In this document: piece by piece, positions 15,600 through 22,459 of the stretch
How positions within the stretch are numbered: the first letter of the stretch is position 1
Layout: each line of letters starts with the position of its first letter
Assembly: GCA_946405655.1 (NCBI GenBank)
Contig: CAMJHX010000004.1
Location: 1 to 24,423 of the forward strand
Reading direction: 5' to 3'
Origin: an uncultured Clostridia bacterium
Lineage (GTDB): Bacteria; Bacillota; Clostridia; Oscillospirales; Oscillospiraceae
DNA length: 24,423 nucleotides
Program-made: the position numbers and the translations under genes
The notes under the pieces: model-generated
Databases searched by the model: none
What the model was told of the DNA's origin: nothing
Seen by the model: only the letters and a program-made list of their open reading frames with translations

Positions 15600-15618
15600 C
15601 GAATCGAGGATTTTTCAT

Positions 15619-17961
15619 ATGACATTAAAGGAGCTCGGCGTCGGTCAGACCGGCGTCATCACCGCCGTCGGCGGTGAGGGCGCGCTCAGACAGCATTTTC
15701 TGGATATGGGCGTCCTCCCCGGCACGGAGGTCACGGTGGAGAAGCTCGCCCCCATGGGCGACCCGATGGAGCTGCGTCTGCACGGCTATATGCTCACGCT
15801 GCGCCTCGCGGACGCCGACCGGATCGAGGTCACGCCGGGAAAGAAGGCCGCGCCCGACCATATCTGGGAGCCGATGAAGCACGGCGAGGAGCACCCCGGC
15901 CTCGGCGAGGAGGGCAAGTTCCACCCCAAGGGCAGCGGCGATCCGCTTCCGGACGATACGGTGCTCACGTTCGCCCTCGTCGGCAACCAGAACTGCGGCA
16001 AGACGACGCTTTTTAACCAGCTCACCGGCGCCAATCAGCACGTCGGCAATTTCCCCGGCGTCACGATCGACCGCAAGACCGGCGTCATCCGCGGCTATCC
16101 GAACACGCTCGTCACGGATCTGCCGGGCATCTATTCCATGTCGCCCTACAGCAGCGAGGAGCTCGTCTCGCGCGACTTCGTCCTGCAGGAAAAGCCCCAT
16201 GCGATCATCAACATCGTGGACGCCACGAACATCGAGCGCAACCTCTATCTCACCATGCAGCTTCTGGAGATGAACGTGCCGATGGTCGTCGCGCTCAACA
16301 TGATGGACGAGGTCACGGGCAACGGCGGCTCGATTGACATCAACGAGATGGAGATCCAGCTCGGCGTCCCCGTCGTGCCGATCTCGGCGGCGAAAAATCA
16401 GGGCGTGGATGAGCTCATCCGCCACGCCGTGCACGTCGCGCACTATCAGGAAAAACCCCTCCGGCAGGACTTCTGCGATGAGAACGACCACGACGGCGCG
16501 GTGCACCGCTGCCTCCACGCGGTCATCCATCTGATTCAGGACCACGCCGAGCGCTATGATCTGCCCGTGCGCTTTGCCGCCTCCAAGCTCATCGAGGGCG
16601 ATTCGCGCGTGCTGCAGCAGCTGCAGCTGGACCAGAACGAGCAGGAGATGCTCGAGCACATCGTCCTCCAGATGGAGACCGAGCGCAAGCTCGACCGCAG
16701 CGCCTCGATCGCCGATATGCGCTTTGACTTCATCGGCCGCGTCTGCGCCTCCACGGTGCAGAAGCCGCATGAGAGCCGCGAGCGGCTGAGATCCCAGCGC
16801 ATCGACGAATTTCTCACCGGCAAATATACCGCCATCCCCGCCTTCATCGCCATCATGGGCGTCGTCTTCTGGCTCACGTTCAACGTCATCGGCGCGTGGC
16901 TGCAGGGACTGCTGGAGCAGGGCGTCGACGCGCTCACCGTCTGGGTCGACGGCGTGCTCACCGCGGCGCACGTCAACAGCGTCATCCACGATCTCATCAT
17001 CGACGGCATCTTCACCGGCGTCGGGAGCGTCCTGAGCTTCCTGCCCATTATCGTCACGCTATTTTTCTTCCTGTCTCTGTTGGAGGACAGCGGCTATATC
17101 GCCCGCGTCGCCTTCTTCATGGATAAGCTCCTGCGCAAGATCGGCCTCTCCGGGCGCAGCATCGTGCCGATGCTCATCGGCTTCGGCTGCACGGTGCCGG
17201 CTGTGATGGCGACGCGAACGCTTCCCAGCGAGCGCGACCGCCGCATGACCATCCTGCTCACGCCCTTTATGAGCTGCACGGCGAAGCTTCCGATCTACGG
17301 CTTTTTCGTCAGCGCCTTCTTCCCGGGCAAGGGCGGACTCATCATGGTCGGGCTCTATCTGCTCGGCATCCTCTTCGGCATTCTGGCGGCGAAGCTCTAT
17401 CAGGGCACGCTCTTTCAGGGCGAGGCGGTGCCGTTCGTGATGGAGCTGCCGAACTACCGTCTCCCCGGCGCGAAGAACGTGCTGCGCCTGCTGTGGGACA
17501 AGGCCAAAGACTTCCTGCAGCGCGCCTTCTCCGTCATTCTCCTCGCCACGATCTGCATCTGGTTCTTAAACAGCTTCGACTTCCGGCTCAACCGCGTCGA
17601 TTCGGCGGACAGCATTCTCGCCGGCGTCGCGGGGCTCCTCTCGCCGATCCTGCGTCCGCTCGGCCTCGGCGACTGGCGCATCGCCGTCTCGCTCATCTCC
17701 GGCTTCATGGCGAAGGAGAGCGTGGTCTCCACGCTGGAGGTGCTCTTCGGCTCCGGCGTCGGCGCCGCGCTCACGCAGCTTTCCGCCGCGGCGCTCCTGG
17801 TGTTCAGCCTGCTCTATACGCCGTGCGTCGCCGCCATTGCGTCCATCCGGCGCGAGCTCGGCGCGAAGTGGGCGTGGGGCGTCGTGCTCTGGCAGTGTGT
17901 CGTCGCGTGGCTCGCGGCGCTGCTGGTGCGCGTGGTCTGCATCCTGTTCGGAATGGGGTGA
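15619..17961 (+). CDS. feoB: FeoA-FeoB fusion ferrous iron transporter
   Basis: A 780-aa membrane protein for ferrous iron uptake. Residues 1-73 form a FeoA SH3-like domain (LKELGVGQTGVI, FLDMGVLPGTEV, RLHGYMLTLR), which is usually a separate gene. A charged linker (about 74-112) leads to the FeoB G domain: G1 GNQNCGKTT (122-130), G2 NFPGVT, G3 DLPGIYSM, G4 NMMDE, G5 ISAAK. A helical spacer follows, then the Gate-type membrane region with about 8 segments, including GFGCTVPAVMATRTL and FMSCTAKLPIYGFF. GAGGA lies 8 nt before the ATG. The next gene encodes a FeoB-associated Cys-rich peptide. Expression is probably iron-controlled through the candidate operator upstream. Confidence 0.96.
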   Translation: MTLKELGVGQTGVITAVGGEGALRQHFLDMGVLPGTEVTVEKLAPMGDPMELRLHGYMLTLRLADADRIEVTPGKKAAPDHIWEPMKHGEEHPGLGEEGKFHPKGSGDPLPDDTVLTFALVGNQNCGKTTLFNQLTGANQHVGNFPGVTIDRKTGVIRGYPNTLVTDLPGIYSMSPYSSEELVSRDFVLQEKPHAIINIVDATNIERNLYLTMQLLEMNVPMVVALNMMDEVTGNGGSIDINEMEIQLGVPVVPISAAKNQGVDELIRHAVHVAHYQEKPLRQDFCDENDHDGAVHRCLHAVIHLIQDHAERYDLPVRFAASKLIEGDSRVLQQLQLDQNEQEMLEHIVLQMETERKLDRSASIADMRFDFIGRVCASTVQKPHESRERLRSQRIDEFLTGKYTAIPAFIAIMGVVFWLTFNVIGAWLQGLLEQGVDALTVWVDGVLTAAHVNSVIHDLIIDGIFTGVGSVLSFLPIIVTLFFFLSLLEDSGYIARVAFFMDKLLRKIGLSGRSIVPMLIGFGCTVPAVMATRTLPSERDRRMTILLTPFMSCTAKLPIYGFFVSAFFPGKGGLIMVGLYLLGILFGILAAKLYQGTLFQGEAVPFVMELPNYRLPGAKNVLRLLWDKAKDFLQRAFSVILLATICIWFLNSFDFRLNRVDSADSILAGVAGLLSPILRPLGLGDWRIAVSLISGFMAKESVVSTLEVLFGSGVGAALTQLSAAALLVFSLLYTPCVAAIASIRRELGAKWAWGVVLWQCVVAWLAALLVRVVCILFGMG

Positions 17962-17965
17962 TGAC

Positions 17966-18124
17966 GTGAATATCTGGGATATCGTCCTGATCGCCGCCCT
18001 CGCCGTCATCGTCATCCTCGCCGCGCGCAGCGCCTTCCGCAAGGACAAAAGCTGCTGCGGCGGAAGCTCCTGCTCCGGCTGCACCGGCGACTGCACGGCC
18101 TGTCAGCATAGCAAGCAATCGTAG
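17966..18124 (+). CDS. FeoB-associated Cys-rich membrane protein
   Basis: A 52-aa peptide starting at GTG 17966, 4 nt after the feoB stop, with GGGG as a ribosome binding site. An ATG at 17961 in another frame stops after two codons. One hydrophobic segment (IVLIAALAVIVILAA, residues 5-19) is followed by a basic stretch and a Cys cluster with seven cysteines: CC, then C-x2-C, then C-x2-C. This layout and position match the FeoB_associated family. A role in iron transfer or redox handling at FeoB is suggested by context only. Confidence 0.9.
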   Translation: MNIWDIVLIAALAVIVILAARSAFRKDKSCCGGSSCSGCTGDCTACQHSKQS

Positions 18125-18146
18125 GGGTCGGCGTCCTCGACGACCC
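18123..18146. other. hairpin after the feo operon (possible weak terminator or short repeat)
   Basis: GGGTCG (18125-18130) can pair with CGACCC (18141-18146), just after the stop of the Cys-rich peptide. Only three T's follow, so termination would be weak. It could also be a fragment of an intergenic repeat; no second copy was seen here. Confidence 0.3.
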
Positions 18147-18185
18147 TTTCCCGGACGACTGCCGGTGTCATTTTATAATTTCTTT

Positions 18186-18215
18186 TGTAAGATCCCTCCC
18201 CAAACCCTGTGTATA
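18186..18215 (+). promoter_or_regulatory. candidate ECF-sigma promoter of the DHHW-MBOAT operon
   Basis: TGTAAG (18186-18191), 17 nt, GTGTATA (18209-18215). The same -35-like word, spacing and near-identical -10-like word (GTCTATA) precede the ECF sigma gene, and the bases before the -35 are also alike (TCTTTTGTAAGAT against TTCTTTGTAAGAT). No good sigma-A promoter with a 17-bp spacer was found in this gap; a lone TATAAT at 18174-18179 has no -35 partner. Confidence 0.5.
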
Positions 18216-18221
18216 CCATTG

Positions 18222-18252
18222 AGCGCCCGAAGGTTGCATTCCTTCGGGCGCT
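18222..18252. other. 12-bp hairpin in the leader of the DHHW gene
   Basis: AGCGCCCGAAGG (18222-18233) pairs perfectly with CCTTCGGGCGCT (18241-18252) around a 7-nt loop. There is no T-run on either strand, so it is probably not a terminator. It begins about 7 nt after the candidate -10 box and would sit at the very 5' end of the transcript, where such hairpins can stabilise mRNA. A 14-nt palindrome, GATTCCATGGAATC, follows at 18260-18273. Confidence 0.5.
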
Positions 18253-18301
18253 GTGATATGATTCCATGGAATCAAAACGTCTTTCTGAAAGAAGGAAAAC
18301 C

Positions 18302-19468
18302 ATGAAACAGGCCGTGGATCGGCTTTGGGTGGTGCTCTTGCTCGCGGCGATGCTGCTGAGCTTGGGCAAAGCCATCGTGCGCCCCAAGGATATCAATTAT
18401 TATGAAAATCGGCCCGCCGCCGCGCTTCCCGCGTTCACCGTCTCCGGGCTGCTCTCCGGCGAGGATCAGGACGCGCTCGAGCAGGCGCTCTCCGACCAGA
18501 CCGTCGGCGCGCAGGGGCTCGAGCAGCGCTGGCACCGCTGGACGACCGCCATCCAGAAGTGGGGGCTGCGCGCCTTTATGCGCCCGTTTCAGGGGCGGTA
18601 TGTGTCCTTTCAGGGCATGGAGATCTTTGATGATTACATCGTCTATCCCACGCGCTGGCTGGAGACCGAGCAGGACGCGCTCGAGAAGAAGGCGGAGGGC
18701 GTCAACGCGCTCATCGCCGCGCATCCGGAGCTCACGTTCTATGCCTATTTCATCGAGAAGGACACGGATCTCTATTTGGAGACCGATTATTCCACCGGCG
18801 TCTCGGACTATTTGCTCGACCGGCTGGACATTCCCTCGGAGCGCAAGGCCGCCTTCCCGGTGCGCACCGCCGAGGATTTCAAGCGCTTTTTCTTCCGCAC
18901 GGATCACCACTGGAACTATGCCGGCGCGGATCGGGCCTATCGGCAGCTGATGCCCCTGCTCGGCAAAGCTGCCTCGCTGCAGGCGGAGGGGCCGGAGCGG
19001 ATCGCGGGCGGCATGAGCGGCTCCAAGGCGCTGCTCAGCGCCGCCGAGGGTATGTTCACCGAGGACTTCTATGCCTATCGCTACGCCTTCCCGCCGATGG
19101 AGATTACCATCAACGGCAAGCCTGCCGCAGATTTCGGCGCGCAGAACGAAACCTTTGCCGACGGCGAGGTGTCCTACAGCGCGTTCTACGGCGGGGACGA
19201 CGGCGAGATCTGCTTCCACACCGAAAACCCCGGCGCGGGCAGCCTCCTCGTCATCGGCGAATCGTTTGATAACGCGCTCCTCAAGCTGCTCGCCTCCGAA
19301 TACGAAAACCTTTACAGCATCGATCTGCGAAACTATGAGACCGATATCGGCCATCCCTTTGACCTCGCTTCCTATACTGCCGAGCACGGCATTGATTCCG
19401 TCCTGCTCATCGGCAATCTGGACTACTGGAAGCTGGAGGAGTTTCTTCCGGGAGGTGGCGCGGCATGA
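18302..19468 (+). CDS. DHHW (AlgX/PatB-like) protein, partner of an MBOAT acyltransferase
   Basis: A 388-aa protein anchored or exported by an N-terminal hydrophobic segment (VVLLLAAMLLSLGKA, about residues 10-24). The family signature RTDHHWNYAGA carries Asp201-His202-His203-Trp204. The nucleophile motif near the C-terminus is IGESF with Ser321; family members more often have Asp before Ser, and here it is Glu320. Such proteins work outside the membrane with an MBOAT protein to move acetyl or other acyl groups onto polysaccharides. The ATG at 18302 is preferred over 18266 because AAGGA precedes it and 18266 lies inside a palindrome. The stop overlaps the MBOAT start by 4 nt. Confidence 0.88.
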   Translation: MKQAVDRLWVVLLLAAMLLSLGKAIVRPKDINYYENRPAAALPAFTVSGLLSGEDQDALEQALSDQTVGAQGLEQRWHRWTTAIQKWGLRAFMRPFQGRYVSFQGMEIFDDYIVYPTRWLETEQDALEKKAEGVNALIAAHPELTFYAYFIEKDTDLYLETDYSTGVSDYLLDRLDIPSERKAAFPVRTAEDFKRFFFRTDHHWNYAGADRAYRQLMPLLGKAASLQAEGPERIAGGMSGSKALLSAAEGMFTEDFYAYRYAFPPMEITINGKPAADFGAQNETFADGEVSYSAFYGGDDGEICFHTENPGAGSLLVIGESFDNALLKLLASEYENLYSIDLRNYETDIGHPFDLASYTAEHGIDSVLLIGNLDYWKLEEFLPGGGAA

Positions 19469-20856
19469 TCTTCAGCAGTCTCACCTTCCTCTGTGCCTTC
19501 CTGCCGCTGACGGCGCTTCTGTATCTCCTCAGCCGCAATCGCGTCTGGCGAAACGGCGTGCTGCTCGCAGCATCTCTGGTGTTCTATGCCTGGGGCGAGC
19601 CGCGCTTTATCCTCCTGCTCCTGCTTGCGACGCTGGAGGCCTATCTCGGCGGCCTGCTCCTCGAGAAGCATCACAGCCGGACGATCCTCGCCGTCACGGT
19701 CACGCTGCTGGTGGGAAACCTCGCGGTGTTCAAGTATCTCGGCTTCTTCTGCGAGAATCTCAGCCCCCTGATCCCCGCGCTCGGCAGGGTTCCGGCGCTC
19801 GCGCTGCCCATCGGCATCAGCTTCTATACCTTCCAGATCCTCTCCTATGTCATCGATCTCTATCGCGGCAAGGTCTCCGTGCAGCGCAATTTCCTCTCGC
19901 TGCTGCTGTACGTCAGCTTCTTCCCGCAGCTGATCGCGGGCCCGATCGTCCGCTATGAGACCGTCGAGAGTGAGATCCGCGACCGGAGCGAATCGCTCGC
20001 CGACGCCGCCGTCGGCCTGCGCCGCTTCATCCGGGGTTTAGCCAAAAAGGTGCTCCTCGCGAACACCGTCGCGCTCCTGCCGGACACGATCTATGCCGGC
20101 GACCCCGCCGTCTTCGGCACGCTCAGCTATTGGCTCGCCGCCCTCGGCTACACGCTGCAGATCTATTTCGACTTCTCCGGCTACAGCGACATGGCCATCG
20201 GTCTCGGGCGCATGTTCGGCTTCCACTTCCTCGAAAACTTCGATTACCCCTATGTCTCCCGCTCCATCACGGAGTTCTGGCGGCGGTGGCACATCTCGCT
20301 CTCCTCGTGGTTCCGCGACTATGTCTATATCCCGCTCGGCGGCAACCGCGTGAAGAAGGGCAGATGGATCTTCAATCTGCTCGTCGTCTGGGCGCTCACC
20401 GGCTTCTGGCATGGCGCGCAGTGGAACTTCATCCTCTGGGGGCTCTATTACGCGGCGCTGCTTCTGATCGAAAAGCTCCTGCTCGGCAAGTGGCTCGAAA
20501 AGCTGCCCTCGGTGCTTCGCTGGGTCTATACCTTCTTCTTCGTCAACCTCGGCTGGGTGCTCTTCGACCGCACGGATTTCGCCTCGCTCAAAGATGCGCT
20601 GCATACGCTCTTTGTGTATCGCCCCACCGACTGGGCAGGCGTCTTCTCCGCGGATATGACGCTCTTTGTCTCCTGCCTCGCGGTCATCCCGGCGCTCGCG
20701 CTCTCGTTCCCGATCCTGCGCCGCCCGCTCGAGAAGCTCCCGCGCACCCTCGGCGGCACGATCGCGCTCGACGTCGTCTGCGTCCTTCTGCTCGCCCTCT
20801 GCATCGCGAGCCTCATCAGCACGCAGTATAACCCGTTCATCTACTTCCGCTTTTAA
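19465..20856 (+). CDS. MBOAT-family O-acyltransferase (AlgI/PatA/DltB-like)
   Basis: A 463-aa polytopic membrane protein with about 10-11 hydrophobic segments. Diagnostic stretches are LPIGISFYTFQILSYVIDLY, FFPQLIAGPIVRYE, YFDFSGYSDMAIGLGRMFG and FWRRWHISLSSWFRDYVYIP. The catalytic His is His316 in LTGFWHGAQWNFILWG. The family transfers an acyl group from a cytoplasmic donor across the membrane to an extracellular acceptor. It overlaps the DHHW gene, its predicted extracellular partner, so the pair is one functional unit. The acceptor is probably a wall polymer, which is an inference. Confidence 0.95.
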   Translation: MIFSSLTFLCAFLPLTALLYLLSRNRVWRNGVLLAASLVFYAWGEPRFILLLLLATLEAYLGGLLLEKHHSRTILAVTVTLLVGNLAVFKYLGFFCENLSPLIPALGRVPALALPIGISFYTFQILSYVIDLYRGKVSVQRNFLSLLLYVSFFPQLIAGPIVRYETVESEIRDRSESLADAAVGLRRFIRGLAKKVLLANTVALLPDTIYAGDPAVFGTLSYWLAALGYTLQIYFDFSGYSDMAIGLGRMFGFHFLENFDYPYVSRSITEFWRRWHISLSSWFRDYVYIPLGGNRVKKGRWIFNLLVVWALTGFWHGAQWNFILWGLYYAALLLIEKLLLGKWLEKLPSVLRWVYTFFFVNLGWVLFDRTDFASLKDALHTLFVYRPTDWAGVFSADMTLFVSCLAVIPALALSFPILRRPLEKLPRTLGGTIALDVVCVLLLALCIASLISTQYNPFIYFRF

Positions 20857-20886
20857 TGAAGCGTTGTGCCGGCAGTAAAAAAGCGT

Positions 20887-21015
20887 GTCATCCTGAGCGG
20901 AGCGCGTCAGCGCGAAGTCGAAGGATCTTGGCACGGCAGCAGAATAGAACCATCAGCGTCTTTCCGGCTGCTCTGCCAGGATTCTTCGACTCCGCTTCGC
21001 TCCGCTCAGAATGAC
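20887..21015. repeat. 129-bp imperfect palindromic repeat, copy 2 (inverted relative to copy 1)
   Basis: Same length as the element at 14537-14665 and about 91% identical to its reverse complement by eye. The outer arms are GTCATCCTGAGCGGAGCG and CGCTCCGCTCAGAATGAC, and the central segment contains AGAACCATCAGCGTCT. The preceding 15 bases (20872-20886) match those before copy 1 in direct orientation. It starts about 30 nt after the MBOAT stop. Confidence 0.9.
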
Positions 21016-21044
21016 AGCCTTTATTGTGCGGAACAAATCAAAAT

Positions 21045-21075
21045 GGCCGCTGTATTGTGCAGCGGCCCACTTTTT
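21045..21075 (+). terminator. terminator of the DHHW-MBOAT operon
   Basis: GGCCGCTG (21045-21052) pairs with CAGCGGCC (21060-21067) around a 7-nt loop, followed after three bases by TTTTT. It separates the palindromic repeat from the sigma-factor promoter. Confidence 0.7.
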
Positions 21076-21086
21076 GTTATATTCTT

Positions 21087-21116
21087 TGTAAGATTTGATC
21101 GAAAACGCGGTCTATA
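21087..21116 (+). promoter_or_regulatory. candidate autoregulated ECF promoter of the sigma-factor operon
   Basis: TGTAAG (21087-21092), 17 nt, GTCTATA (21110-21116), about 27 nt before the sigma ATG. The words resemble Bacillus ECF promoters (TGTAAC or TGCAAC at -35 and CGTCTA at -10). ECF genes are commonly self-activated. The same arrangement precedes the DHHW-MBOAT operon. Confidence 0.6.
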
Positions 21117-21142
21117 GTGGATAGGAAGGGAGGTTGTTCCCC

Positions 21143-21703
21143 ATGAACGACAGTCAGATCGTGCAGCTTTATTGGGATCGGGATGAGCGCGCCATCCCCG
21201 CCACGGACGAGGTCTACGGCGCCTATTGCTACACGATTGCGCACAACATTCTTCAGAGCCCGCAGGACTCGGAGGAGTGCGTCAACGATACTTATTTACA
21301 TACCTGGAACGCGATCCCGCCGCAGCGCCCGCGCAGTCTCTCGGCGTTTTTAGGCAGGATCACGCGCAATCTCGCCCTGAAGGTCTTCCACCGCGACCGG
21401 GCGCAAAAGCGCGGCGGGGCAGGGCTGGATCTCGTGTATGAGGAGCTCTCCGAGTGTATCTCTTCGCGCGAGCAGGTGGAGCAGGCGCTGGAGGAGCGCG
21501 AGCTCACCGCGGCGCTCAATGATTTCCTTGCCGCCCTGCCGCTGAAAAAGCGCAAACTGTTCGTCCGGCGCTATTGGTATGCCGATTCCATCTCCGATAT
21601 CGCCGCGCGCATGGACATGTCTGAGAGCAGCGTCTCCGTCGCGCTGCACCGGCTTCGCCAGGATCTTCGCGCGTTTCTCGCAGAGAGGGGGTTTGCCGTA
21701 TGA
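21143..21703 (+). CDS. ECF-type RNA polymerase sigma factor
   Basis: A 186-aa sigma-70-family protein. Region 2 (about residues 10-85) includes YTIAHNILQSPQDSEECVND and FLGRITRNLALKV; region 4 (about 125-180) ends with a helix-turn-helix, ISDIAARMDMSESSVSVALH. No region 1.1 or 3 is present, as in ECF/group IV factors. The start is the ATG at 21143 with GGAAGGGAGG 9 nt upstream; an in-frame TTG at 21134 abuts the ribosome binding site. The stop overlaps the next gene (ATGA), whose product has the layout of an anti-sigma factor. Its own promoter carries a likely ECF signature. Confidence 0.92.
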   Translation: MNDSQIVQLYWDRDERAIPATDEVYGAYCYTIAHNILQSPQDSEECVNDTYLHTWNAIPPQRPRSLSAFLGRITRNLALKVFHRDRAQKRGGAGLDLVYEELSECISSREQVEQALEERELTAALNDFLAALPLKKRKLFVRRYWYADSISDIAARMDMSESSVSVALHRLRQDLRAFLAERGFAV

Positions 21704-22443
21704 ATGTGCAGCAGCTCTTTGAGGCCATCGGCAGCATCGACGATCGGTTCATCGACGAGGCGGCGTCCGACGCGATCCCGCACCTGAAATGGAAGATCGC
21801 CGCCGTCGCTGCGGCAGCGGCCGCCGTCATCACCGGCACGGTGCTCTATTCCAACGCCATGCTGAACCGCCCGACGTCCACGCCGCAGGATCTCTCCGCG
21901 CCGATCATCACCGTCGCGCCGAATGATCCGACCGAGACCGCGCAGCCCGGCGCAGATCCCTCGAGCCCTGTTTACATAACACCAGAACAGGGCGGAGATC
22001 AGACCACGTCCCCGGCGCAGCCGACGCCGAACCAGCCGTACAATCCCGGCGTCTCCGGCTGGGGGAGTGCGGGCTTGCCCGGTCTTCCCGGCTCCGGCGG
22101 CAGCGGCTCCGGCATCCCGGGCAGCGGCATGGGCATTCCGCTCCCCGGCATTGGCGGCTGGAACGGCAGCGGCGGCTCCGATCCTGGCACCGTCACGACC
22201 CCGGCTCCGACCTCGACCCCCACTGCCCGTATTCATTACATCGGGCGCTACAGCCATTCGGCGGCAGGGGATTTCCTGATCTTCTGCGAGCCGCACGGCG
22301 TCCCGGTGCTCACGAAGAACATCACCGGCCAGATCGTGGACGGCCACTATGCCGCCACCGTCTACGGCTTCCCGTTTGGCCAGTCGCGCTATGTGGAGCT
22401 GCAGGTCTATGACGACGGCAGCTATGATTTGAGTGTTTCATAA
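21700..22443 (+). CDS. membrane-anchored putative anti-sigma factor/sensor
   Basis: A 247-aa protein translationally coupled to the sigma gene. Residues 1-30 form a short acidic cytoplasmic segment (LFEAIGSIDDRFIDEAA). A single membrane span follows (IAAVAAAAAAVITGTVLYS, about 33-51), then a long extracellular linker rich in Pro, Thr, Gly and Ser (about 55-170, with a Gly/Pro/Ser-only stretch around 125-155). The C-terminal region of about 70 residues (from RIHYIGRYSHSAAGDFLIF) looks folded and beta-rich. The membrane topology and position suit an anti-sigma factor that senses the outside. No zinc-type anti-sigma motif (HxxxCxxC) is present, so the assignment rests on context. Confidence 0.6.
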   Translation: MNVQQLFEAIGSIDDRFIDEAASDAIPHLKWKIAAVAAAAAAVITGTVLYSNAMLNRPTSTPQDLSAPIITVAPNDPTETAQPGADPSSPVYITPEQGGDQTTSPAQPTPNQPYNPGVSGWGSAGLPGLPGSGGSGSGIPGSGMGIPLPGIGGWNGSGGSDPGTVTTPAPTSTPTARIHYIGRYSHSAAGDFLIFCEPHGVPVLTKNITGQIVDGHYAATVYGFPFGQSRYVELQVYDDGSYDLSVS

Positions 22444-22459
22444 AAAAGGAGTGAAAGAA

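Noticed and set aside
20866..21117. 83-aa plus-strand ORF after the MBOAT gene
   Set aside because: Derived from repeat copy 2 plus the operon terminator; no ribosome binding site.
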